Notes under the pieces: generated by a model
The model's input: the letters and a program-made list of their open reading frames with translations, nothing else
Told to the model about the DNA's origin: nothing
The model's database searches: none
Shown: piece after piece, positions 1 to 5,090 of the stretch
How the letters are laid out: every line of letters starts with the position of its first letter
Numbering within the stretch: the first letter of the stretch is position 1
Translations under genes and position numbers: made by a program
DNA from: a bacterium
Lineage (GTDB): Bacteria; JAMCPX01
Direction of reading: 5' to 3'
NCBI GenBank assembly: GCA_027364825.1
Contig: DAHXOM010000176.1
Span: 1 to 5,375, forward strand
Length of the DNA stretch: 5,375 nt

Positions 1-270
1 CTTATCAAGCTCCTGTCACAGCACCTTGGACCCGGGGGAGTCTTGTATTTTACGACTGCCCACCGGTCATTTTTCCGTTTCTGGACACAGATTGGCAATG
101 CCATGCGCCAGGGGATATGGCTCCACGCAAGGAGCATAGCCGGGATACGCAAGGCCCTTCTGCAAGCCGGGCTTACACCCGTAGTCATACAGACCCACGG
201 GTTGAATCTGGGACTCGGCAGGAGAGTATTTCTTGGCGGCGTACTACTCGAAGTCATGGCGAAAAAATAG
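1..270 (+). CDS. Class I SAM-dependent methyltransferase, C-terminal part (5' end outside window)
   Basis: Reading frame 1 is open from the first base to a TAG at 268-270 and gives the last 89 residues of a protein. The segment LGPGGVLYFTT (residues 10-20 of the fragment) is the L-x-PGG-hydrophobic strand typical of the C-terminal half of class I (Rossmann) SAM methyltransferases. It is followed by an alpha helix and a GLTPVVIQTHG strand, as in the usual beta6-beta7 end of the fold. The SAM-binding GxGxG motif would lie upstream of the window. The TTG at 43 is an internal codon, not a start, because the frame continues to the left edge. The gene lies 80 bp upstream of a FabG-type reductase on the same strand. 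Aryl-polyene clusters carry a methyltransferase thought to act on the aryl head group, so that role is inferred from context. The substrate cannot be read from this fragment. Confidence 0.75.
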   Translation, partial: LIKLLSQHLGPGGVLYFTTAHRSFFRFWTQIGNAMRQGIWLHARSIAGIRKALLQAGLTPVVIQTHGLNLGLGRRVFLGGVLLEVMAKK

Positions 271-350
271 CATTCAAAAATAGATCTATGGAATGCAGGT
301 CATACCATCTCTTGCATTTATGATCATGGCAGGATATAAAGCACACCATT

Positions 351-1082
351 ATGGAAGATAAAAAACTGGCATTGGTTACCGGCGGGAGCAGGGGTATCGG
401 CCGCTCGACGTGCGTTGAACTGGCACGCGCGGGCTATAACGTCATCATAAATTATAAAAGCAATGAAGCAGCGGCACAGGAAACACTGCATCTGGTGCGG
501 GAGGCAGGCGGGGAAGGGGAGATTTCACCATTCGATGTTGCAGATGCCGCAGCTACCCAGGCAGCCATAGCTGAACTCCTGAACAAACACAAGACCATCC
601 ATGTCCTCGTCAATAATGCCGGTATTGCCGCAGACACCCTGTTTGCGATGATGCCGCAAAAGGACTGGCAGTCCGTAATTCAGACTTCTCTGGACGGATT
701 CTACAATGTAACAAAGCCCGTTCTTCTGAATATGTTACGTGTGAAAAAGGGTTGTTCCGTTGTGACCATATCCTCTGTGTCGGGTATAACCGGCAACCGC
801 GGCCAGACGAACTATTCCGCAGCCAAGGCAGGGTTGATCGGGGCAAGCAAAGCTCTTGCCCAGGAAGTGGCGCGCCTCGGCATACGGATCAACGTGGTGG
901 CTCCGGGCCTGATCGAAACAGAGATGATCAAAAATGCACCCCGGGACATTATCCTGAAGCTTATTCCCATGGGACGGGTAGGGACGCCCGGGGAAGTGGC
1001 AAAGGTTGTGCGTTTCCTGTGCTCGGATGACGCTTCCTATATAACCGGACAGGTAATCTCGGTAAACGGGGGCATGGTATAA
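351..1082 (+). CDS. fabG: 3-oxoacyl-ACP reductase, FabG family (aryl-polyene ketoreductase, ApeQ-like)
   Basis: A 243-residue classical short-chain dehydrogenase, full length for FabG. It should reduce 3-oxoacyl-ACP to 3-hydroxyacyl-ACP with NADPH in the cytoplasm. Visible motifs are the cofactor loop TGGSRGIG (10-17), NNAG (88-91), catalytic Ser142, YSAAK with Tyr155 and Lys159, the PGLIET loop (185-190), and the C-terminal GQVISVNGGMV. The fourth tetrad position, Asn in the TNL stretch of E. coli FabG, is Ser113 here (QTSLDG), which is unusual. The DGFYNV stretch and the NRGQTNYSAAKAGLIGA block resemble the aryl-polyene reductase more than housekeeping FabG, as far as I recall those sequences. 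The ATG at 351 is the only plausible start: an in-frame TGA lies at 321-323. The nearest Shine-Dalgarno-like AGGA (331-334) is rather far upstream. The LolA-like gene's GTG follows the stop by 2 bp, suggesting coupled translation. Confidence 0.92.
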   Translation: MEDKKLALVTGGSRGIGRSTCVELARAGYNVIINYKSNEAAAQETLHLVREAGGEGEISPFDVADAAATQAAIAELLNKHKTIHVLVNNAGIAADTLFAMMPQKDWQSVIQTSLDGFYNVTKPVLLNMLRVKKGCSVVTISSVSGITGNRGQTNYSAAKAGLIGASKALAQEVARLGIRINVVAPGLIETEMIKNAPRDIILKLIPMGRVGTPGEVAKVVRFLCSDDASYITGQVISVNGGMV

Positions 1083-1084
1083 CC

Positions 1085-1792
1085 GTGCGGCTTTCTTTTC
1101 GTAGAAACAAACCGGCCTGTTTGGACACCCTGAACCAAGTCCAGGGTGATAAAACGGGGATTGCTGGACGGCCTTTAAAGCGCGGTATGCTTGCACTGGT
1201 GTTCATACTTATGATGCCGGCAGCAGTGCACGCAGGATGGACGGAGAATTGGGAAAGCATCCGCCAGGCCATGGTAAAGGTCCACTCAATATCCGCTGAT
1301 TTTACCCAGAAGAAAAACCTGAGGATCCTTGCCAGGCCTCTGGTGAGCACAGGCAGGTTTTATTACCGTGCCCCGGGTGACCTCCGGTGGGAATATTCGT
1401 CTCCTCTCAAGAATGTTCTTCTCGTACACGGAGACAAGGTGGCCATGTATGTCTGGAACAACGGCAGCTTTACCAAAGATGAAGGTCCCCAGCTTGAGGC
1501 CACACGAATAGTGATGGAGCAGATCGCCACATGGCTCAACGGGAATTTCCATGACAATAGGGCATTTACACCGGAGCTGAAGCCCGGAAATCCGGCGAGT
1601 ATAGTGCTTGTTCCGGCCAGGGATGCTCTGGCCAAATTCATTAAACAAATCACCTTGAGATTGTCCGGTACTCCGGGTGTTATTTCTTCAATCGAGATAC
1701 TCGAACCTCAGGGGTCGTCCACAGTAATAGAATTTTCGCATATATCTTTGAATACGGAGATATCGGATACGACGTTTGAAAGGGTGAAATGA
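1085..1792 (+). CDS. LolA-like periplasmic outer-membrane lipoprotein carrier
   Basis: A 235-residue protein if it starts at GTG 1085, or 201 residues from ATG 1187 (Met35). The hydrophobic stretch MLALVFILMMPAAVHA (35-50) ends in a signal peptidase I-like AVHA/G site, so the product should be periplasmic. The mature part shows LolA-family features: SADFTQKK near its start, then RPLVSTGRFYYRAPGDLRWEY, matching the usual pattern of a PL-s-G-F strand followed by a W strand. LolA normally shuttles lipoproteins from inner to outer membrane; the copy found in aryl-polyene clusters is thought to help deliver the polyene lipid. I kept GTG 1085 because it lies 2 bp after the fabG stop and because the ATG-only form lacks basic residues before the hydrophobic core. 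The start is uncertain: codons 14-22 lie inside a palindromic repeat. The last four bases overlap the next gene (ATGA). Confidence 0.8.
   Translation: MRLSFRRNKPACLDTLNQVQGDKTGIAGRPLKRGMLALVFILMMPAAVHAGWTENWESIRQAMVKVHSISADFTQKKNLRILARPLVSTGRFYYRAPGDLRWEYSSPLKNVLLVHGDKVAMYVWNNGSFTKDEGPQLEATRIVMEQIATWLNGNFHDNRAFTPELKPGNPASIVLVPARDALAKFIKQITLRLSGTPGVISSIEILEPQGSSTVIEFSHISLNTEISDTTFERVK
1126..1148 (+). repeat. Palindromic repeat half-unit inserted in frame in the LolA-like gene
   Basis: Arms CACCCTGA and TCCAGGGTG flank a short CCAAG-type loop and form a near-perfect hairpin. Its layout matches the right hairpin of the repeat at 4881-4964: 17 of 24 aligned bases are identical when extended to the flanking TGA. 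Two of the differences are compensatory, with T-A replaced by C-G and C-G replaced by T-A at paired stem positions. It is translated as DTLNQVQGD between the basic leader and the signal-peptide core. Being one hairpin rather than two, it looks like a partial or solo copy. Confidence 0.65.
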
Positions 1793-2457
1793 AGTATTTG
1801 TTGTTGGTGTTCCTTGCCCTGACCATCACATCATGCCGGACGCTCACTCCCCCGCCGCACACCGTAGTCACAGACCCTTATCTGAGAGAACAATGTGCAC
1901 CGGCCGGTTCTCCCGCAATCTTCCGGGCTGTACACGTCATTCATGCCACGATCCATGGAAAGACCAGTTCATTCATCGGTATCACCATAGGGGATGTCCC
2001 CGCGGATAGTTTGCGTGCCACACTGCTCAGTGTGGAGGGAATGGTCCTTTTGGATGCCGTGGATGTGAAAGGTCATATTACGATTTTTCAGGCGATGTAT
2101 CCGCTCGATTCGGAGATATTCGTACGGGGATTGTTCGACGACATCAAATTCATGTTCTTCCCCCTGTCGGGAGATCTCGTCAGCGCAAAGGTCAACCCCG
2201 ACGGTTCGTTAACATGCGCGTGGATAGATAACAACCGCGAATTCAAGAAAAATGCCGGTCCTTCCGGAGAGCTTGTCGTCAGTGAGTATAATGCAGATCA
2301 CAGAGAGATGCGTCAGGTAAAACTGCGCCCCCCGCTGATGAAAGGATTTTACAAACAGATGCGCATGGAGGCCTACGGCATGAGAGGATACTCTTTATCA
2401 CTGGATTTGCTTGAATCAGAGCCGCTTGAGCATGTGGACGGACTATTTTCCCGCTAA
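1789..2457 (+). CDS. Outer-membrane-type lipoprotein of the polyene cluster (DUF3261-like)
   Basis: A 222-residue protein with a classic lipoprotein signal: MKYLLLVFLALTITSC, lipobox ITSC, lipidated Cys16. Residue +2 is Arg, not Asp, which favours sorting to the outer membrane. The mature protein is mostly beta-strand, including SFIGITIGDV (61-70), GMVLLDAVDV (84-93) and the paired aromatic segment KFMFFPLSGD (120-129), and ends in GYSLSLDLLESEPL (200-213). There is no transmembrane segment beyond the signal. Aryl-polyene clusters carry a DUF3261 lipoprotein next to the LolA-like gene, and position and size fit. I assign DUF3261 from context and general pattern, not from a diagnostic motif. 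The start ATG overlaps the LolA-like stop (ATGA, 1789-1792), with AGGG at 1781-1784 as ribosome binding site, so translation is probably coupled. Its TAA interlocks with the stop of the opposing gene. Confidence 0.72.
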   Translation: MKYLLLVFLALTITSCRTLTPPPHTVVTDPYLREQCAPAGSPAIFRAVHVIHATIHGKTSSFIGITIGDVPADSLRATLLSVEGMVLLDAVDVKGHITIFQAMYPLDSEIFVRGLFDDIKFMFFPLSGDLVSAKVNPDGSLTCAWIDNNREFKKNAGPSGELVVSEYNADHREMRQVKLRPPLMKGFYKQMRMEAYGMRGYSLSLDLLESEPLEHVDGLFSR

Positions 2458-2819
2458 GACAGGGGAGCAAATTTTTCTATAAAAACGCGTACCCCGTACT
2501 TTGCCAATGCACGCGCATATTTGATATTATCTTTACCTATAAGCAGCATGGAAACAGTCCATACCAGAAACGAGAAGCCGTATATCAAAGGAGCGCCTAT
2601 GATGAAGATTAATGGTTTCTTCAGATACGTTGCTGCGATTCCACTTGCCAAAACCCCAGGCCATCCAATCACGTAGCTCAAACCCATCAGGATTAACCCG
2701 AGGATAAGCTGGAAAGAGGGGGGCTTCCTGAAAAGGCTCAAATCCGCTTTCGATTCGACTGCGTAACGGCCGTATTTCGTGTGGGCAAGCCGTGCAGCTA
2801 TTGTTTTCAGGATTGCCAT
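2454..2819 (-). CDS. Small inner-membrane protein of unknown function, downstream of the ketosynthase
   Basis: I do not recognise this 121-residue protein. It has a basic N-terminus with HTKYGRYAVESKADLSLFRKPPS (about 13-35) predicted to be cytoplasmic. Hydrophobic segments follow at about 36-51 (FQLILGLILMGLSYVIGW region), 54-66 and 70-95 (IFIIGAPLIYGFSFLVWTVSMLLIG), then an amphipathic basic tail (98-117, KYARALAKYGVRVFIEKF). That suggests two or three membrane passes with both charged ends probably facing the cytoplasm. It starts 19 bp after the ketosynthase stop on the same strand and is very likely co-transcribed with it. Tight linkage to the polyene ketosynthase suggests it holds the synthase or its substrate at the membrane, but that is inference. 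No strong Shine-Dalgarno precedes ATG 2819. Its TAG (2454-2456) overlaps the TAA of the opposing lipoprotein gene. Confidence 0.72.
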   Translation of the reverse strand: MAILKTIAARLAHTKYGRYAVESKADLSLFRKPPSFQLILGLILMGLSYVIGWPGVLASGIAATYLKKPLIFIIGAPLIYGFSFLVWTVSMLLIGKDNIKYARALAKYGVRVFIEKFAPLS

Positions 2820-2838
2820 AGTACCGTCGATGCCGGTA

Positions 2839-4071
2839 TTAAACCTTGCGGAAAATCAGGGACGTATTGATCCCTCCGAACGCAAAGTTATTGTTCATGC
2901 CTATGTCGAACTTCATATCCCTCGCATCGCCCATCACATGGTTCAGGGGCGGAAGTTGCGGGTCGGTGTGTTCGAGGTTCTTTGATGCCGCTATAAAATG
3001 CTCGTTCATCATCAGAATAGTTTCGATGGATTCGAGGGCGCCGCATGCCCCGAGCGTGTGGCCGGTGAATCCCTTGAGTGCACTGACCGGCACGGATGTT
3101 CCGAATACCTCGTGGGTAGCGGTAGCTTCAGCTATGTCGCCGGCATCCGTTGCCGTAGCGTGTGCGTTGACATGGCCGATATTATCCGTGGACATACCCG
3201 CATCCTTCAGAGCGATCCTCATTGCACCAGCCATGCCCTCTGCGCTGGGATTCGTCAGGTGAGAGCCGTCGCAATTTGTTCCATAGCCGATGACTTCGCT
3301 GTACAGGTGTGCCCCTCTGGCTCTGGCGTGTTCATATTCCTCCAGCACGAGGCAGCCTGCGCCTTCTCCGACAACCAGCCCGTCACGATCCACGTCAAAC
3401 GGCCGCGGTGTCATGTCCGGCCTGTCGTTATACTTTGTCGATGTTGCCCTCATGATGTCGAAGACGCCTGCATCCATAAAGTGCATTTCCTCGGCACCGC
3501 CGGCAAGCATCATCAGCGCACGGCCGTCCCGTATTGCCTCATATCCGAATCCCACTCCCTGGGATCCGGACACGCATGCCGTGCACGATGCAACAACCGG
3601 CCCTTTCGTATGGAACATCATGGCAAGGTTCGCTGCACAGGTGTGGCTCATGAACTGCAGGTAAATGGACGATTGCATGCCCTTGAGACTTTTCTTGGCA
3701 AACACGTCGGCAATAAATTCTTCCATGGCATGGGTACTGCCGGCGGTTGATCCGAATGACACCCCGCAGGATGGAGACCCTATCTCCTCCTCGCTGATGC
3801 CGGAGTCTGCGACCGCCTCCATTGCCGCTATGGCCGCCAGGATGGAAACCCTGCCCATGCTCCGTCTGTAGTTGCGGGGAATCACCTTTTCATCTACATC
3901 GCTGCACACACCGGCGACCTTGGTGCGGAGATGGTCAATGTCATTCCACTCCGGCATGGTCCGTACGCCGCCCCGTCCGCTCTGAAGCGATTCCTTCATT
4001 GCCTTCAAGGTGTTTCCTATAGGAGACCGGAACCCGATACCGGTAACAACAACCCTTCGCCTTTCAGACAT
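2839..4071 (-). CDS. Beta-ketoacyl-ACP synthase, FabF/ApeR-like (aryl-polyene type)
   Basis: A 410-residue ketosynthase of normal KAS I/II length that condenses malonyl-ACP with a growing acyl-ACP. The catalytic triad is intact: Cys166 in SCTACVSGSQ, His304 in NAHATATDAG, and His338 in LKGFTGHTLGACGALE, with the conserved Lys333. GEGAGCLVLEE (235-245) and the C-terminal NNNFAFGGINTSLIF (393-407) are standard family marks. An intact triad argues for an active ketosynthase rather than a chain-length factor. MPEW (39-42), the SGSQ-G-GYEAIRDG stretch and HTLGACGALE closely resemble the aryl-polyene ketosynthase I recall as ApeR in E. coli, more than FabF. NAHAT replaces the usual NAHGT. ATG 4071 is preceded by GAGGGAAG (4085-4078), a good ribosome binding site. 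A candidate promoter lies just upstream, and the gene leads a two-gene unit with the small membrane protein. Confidence 0.93.
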   Translation of the reverse strand: MSERRRVVVTGIGFRSPIGNTLKAMKESLQSGRGGVRTMPEWNDIDHLRTKVAGVCSDVDEKVIPRNYRRSMGRVSILAAIAAMEAVADSGISEEEIGSPSCGVSFGSTAGSTHAMEEFIADVFAKKSLKGMQSSIYLQFMSHTCAANLAMMFHTKGPVVASCTACVSGSQGVGFGYEAIRDGRALMMLAGGAEEMHFMDAGVFDIMRATSTKYNDRPDMTPRPFDVDRDGLVVGEGAGCLVLEEYEHARARGAHLYSEVIGYGTNCDGSHLTNPSAEGMAGAMRIALKDAGMSTDNIGHVNAHATATDAGDIAEATATHEVFGTSVPVSALKGFTGHTLGACGALESIETILMMNEHFIAASKNLEHTDPQLPPLNHVMGDARDMKFDIGMNNNFAFGGINTSLIFRKV

Positions 4072-4101
4072 TTCTTTCTTCCCTCTCTTGCATGATTATT
4101 T

Positions 4102-4115
4102 CTTAAAGCTTTAAG
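4102..4115. promoter_or_regulatory. Perfect 14-bp palindrome, candidate operator of the ketosynthase unit
   Basis: CTTAAAGCTTTAAG is a perfect palindrome 31 bp upstream of the ketosynthase start. It covers the position where the -10 element of the predicted promoter would fall, the usual geometry of a repressor site. No regulator gene is visible in the window, and a short AT-rich palindrome can occur by chance. Confidence 0.35.
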
Positions 4116-4136
4116 TAAAAAACGCTTTCGTGTCAA
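4108..4136 (-). promoter_or_regulatory. Candidate sigma-70-type promoter for the ketosynthase unit
   Basis: On the minus strand a perfect TTGACA (-35, at 4136-4131) is followed after 17 bp by TAAAGC (4113-4108), a weak -10 matching three of six consensus bases. Transcription would begin near 4100, leaving a leader of about 30 bases that contains the GAGGGAAG ribosome binding site. The strong -35 with a weak -10 overlapped by a palindrome would fit a regulated promoter. Confidence 0.4.
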
Positions 4137-4200
4137 TGGTTATATTAAAATTTTCGTCGTTCCTAAATGAATTCCAGTGCTGTGTCATAAAAGTTTTAAT

Positions 4201-4224
4201 GTAGGGGCAGGGTTTGCTCTGCCC
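4201..4224. repeat. GGGCAG hairpin of dispersed-repeat type
   Basis: GGGCAG (4205-4210) and CTGCCC (4219-4224) form a 6-bp GC-rich stem around an 8-base loop, preceded by GTAG. Short GTAGGGGC-type hairpins of this form are common dispersed repeats in some bacterial genomes. It is flanked by two copies of GCTGTGTCA (4179-4187 and 4261-4269). No T-tract follows on either strand, so a terminator role is not supported. Confidence 0.4.
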
Positions 4225-4283
4225 AACTCTTGATCCTGTTTTCTATTCCCCTTTGAGGAGGCTGTGTCACAATCTTTTTTATA

Positions 4284-4379
4284 TCCCTCCCTCGACGGGA
4301 GGGATGAAAGGGAGGGTGATAACAAGATGGAATATAAAAACTTTTCACCCTCTCTCTGTCTACCACGTCAAGGGAGAGA
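4284..4379. repeat. Composite inverted-repeat element, about 100 bp, MITE-like
   Basis: The left arm (4284-4319) and the reverse complement of the right arm (4345-4379) share the pattern TCyCTCCCTyGACG followed by about 20 bases ending GAGGGTGA, with one single-base length difference between the arms. Inside the left arm, ATCCCTCCC and GGGAGGGAT (4283-4305) form a perfect 9-bp stem. GAGGGTGA (4312-4319) and TCACCCTC (4345-4352) pair across the centre. TTTTTATAT (4276-4284) and ATATAAAAA (4332-4340) are also inverted copies. No coding sequence lies inside. It is most simply a small non-autonomous dispersed element. Confidence 0.5.
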
Positions 4380-4767
4380 AGTAATGTTGTGCATTATAAC
4401 ACAGTCTCGAGAAAGGGGGTGGCTGCGATAACAGAGGGGCATTATTTGCCGGTAGCCTTGTAAAAACCTTCACCACCGACTTTGATATTTTTTTGTGCAG
4501 CGACCTGTTGAATAAATCGCTTAGCAGGGTATGCGTTTGAAAAAGCACGCAAATACAAGCCAAGTTCGATTTAAGCAAAAGGCGGCGCAACACATAAAAA
4601 TGGTGGATTGGTGCGGATGAAGGTGAGGTCTCGTTTATCTCATCTAAAAAAGGGGGCGAAGGGATGTGTTCTTTTTTCTGACAAGGAGAGAAAGTGGGTT
4701 TTCTAAAGTCTTGCTATTCATATCTACCCTGCTTGTTCTTTCTAACGGGGTTTGATATATCTATTTT

Positions 4768-5016
4768 ATGGATAACCAACTTCCCCCAAAAGTATCCGAA
4801 CTGATAGATCGGTTTGAAAGAAACCAGCAATCTTTTGTCCAAAGTCAACAGGCTGACCGGGAATTCAAAATATGGCAGGGTTGTCATGCTGAATTTATTT
4901 CAGCATCTCGTATTATTAATATGTTACACCTCCTTGAGATCCCGAAACAAGTTCGGGATGACAATTCACGGTCAACCTGTCAAGGACAGCCCCCTTATCT
5001 CCTTATTTATATTTGA
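4768..5016 (+). pseudogene. Probable N-terminal remnant of a restriction-modification-type gene, interrupted by a repeat
   Basis: The open frame gives 82 residues but is chimeric. The first part, PPKVSELIDRFERN (residues 6-19) followed by QQADREF, resembles the start of large type IIG / Eco57I-like restriction-methylase proteins, which commonly begin with K-V-x-EL-x-RFERN and then an REF segment. Comparison is from memory. From about residue 39 the frame only translates the palindromic repeat at 4881-4964 (HAEFISAS, IPKQVRDD), a well-known artefact type of hypothetical protein, and then stops. No good ribosome binding site precedes ATG 4768, and none of the methylase motifs follow. It is best read as a decayed fragment, though a chance ORF cannot be excluded. 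Confidence 0.35.
4881..4964. repeat. 84-bp double-hairpin dispersed palindromic repeat
   Basis: Two 21-bp palindromes lie head to tail. The left one (4886-4906) has ATGCTGAA/TTCAGCAT arms and the right one (4939-4959) has ATCCCGAA/TTCGGGAT arms, joined by an AT-rich spacer bounded by ATCTC and GAGAT. The outer ends form a terminal inverted repeat, TTGTCAT followed by (G/C)C(T/C)GAA. This is the layout of the abundant palindromic repeats whose translations give HAEFISAS and QVRDD strings in many bacterial genomes. A related half-unit lies at 1126-1148. Confidence 0.75.
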
Positions 5017-5042
5017 ATTCTGGTATATGTGTGGCAGATAAT
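5013..5042 (+). promoter_or_regulatory. Candidate sigma-70-type promoter for the gene at 5091
   Basis: TTGAAT (5013-5018) and GATAAT (5037-5042) are separated by 18 bp, matching four of six and five of six consensus bases. Transcription would start near 5050, giving a leader of about 40 bases that includes the AAGGAGA ribosome binding site. It lies just downstream of the palindromic repeat. Chance matches are likely in AT-rich DNA. Confidence 0.4.
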
Positions 5043-5090
5043 GCTCAGTCAATTGAAAATAATCTACCATAAAATTATAAGGAGAAACTT

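Larger units (their letters stand above)
4072..4767. other. Intergenic region of about 700 bp, no gene seen
   Basis: This stretch separates the divergent ketosynthase unit from the next plus-strand material. I see no convincing coding region: the longest open frames are short, lack ribosome binding sites and show no recognisable motif. It holds the ketosynthase promoter at its left end, then the repeat structures at 4201-4224 and 4284-4379. From about 4385 to 4767 I see only unremarkable, fairly AT-rich sequence with stop codons in all frames, and no recognisable RNA gene. Confidence 0.6.

Noticed and set aside
1146..1187. Alternative GTG start at 1146 for the LolA-like gene
   Set aside because: It is out of frame and meets a stop after about ten codons.
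735..1196. 153-codon minus-strand frame
   Set aside because: Antisense to fabG and the start of the LolA-like gene, with no domain signal.
2998..3750. Long plus-strand open frame of 250 codons
   Set aside because: It lies wholly antisense to the ketosynthase, whose catalytic motifs are intact; it has Cys- and His-rich nonsense composition.
4283..4305. GC-rich 9-bp hairpin as a rho-independent terminator
   Set aside because: No T-tract follows on either strand; the T-run lies on the wrong side for plus-strand transcription and reads as A's on the minus strand. It fits better as part of a dispersed element.
4360..4593. 77-codon open frame on the minus strand
   Set aside because: No ribosome binding site, no recognisable motif, and it begins within non-coding DNA and ends within the inverted-repeat element.
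4072..4767. CRISPR array, tRNA or riboswitch in the intergenic region
   Set aside because: No regularly spaced direct repeats, no cloverleaf and no recognised riboswitch core were found by eye.
4814..5041. 75-codon plus-strand frame overlapping the remnant
   Set aside because: Most of it is the second-frame translation of the palindromic repeat (MLNLFQHL-type), a known annotation artefact.
5033..5044. TGGCA...TGC as a sigma-54 promoter
   Set aside because: Spacing between GG and GC is 8 bases instead of the required 10.
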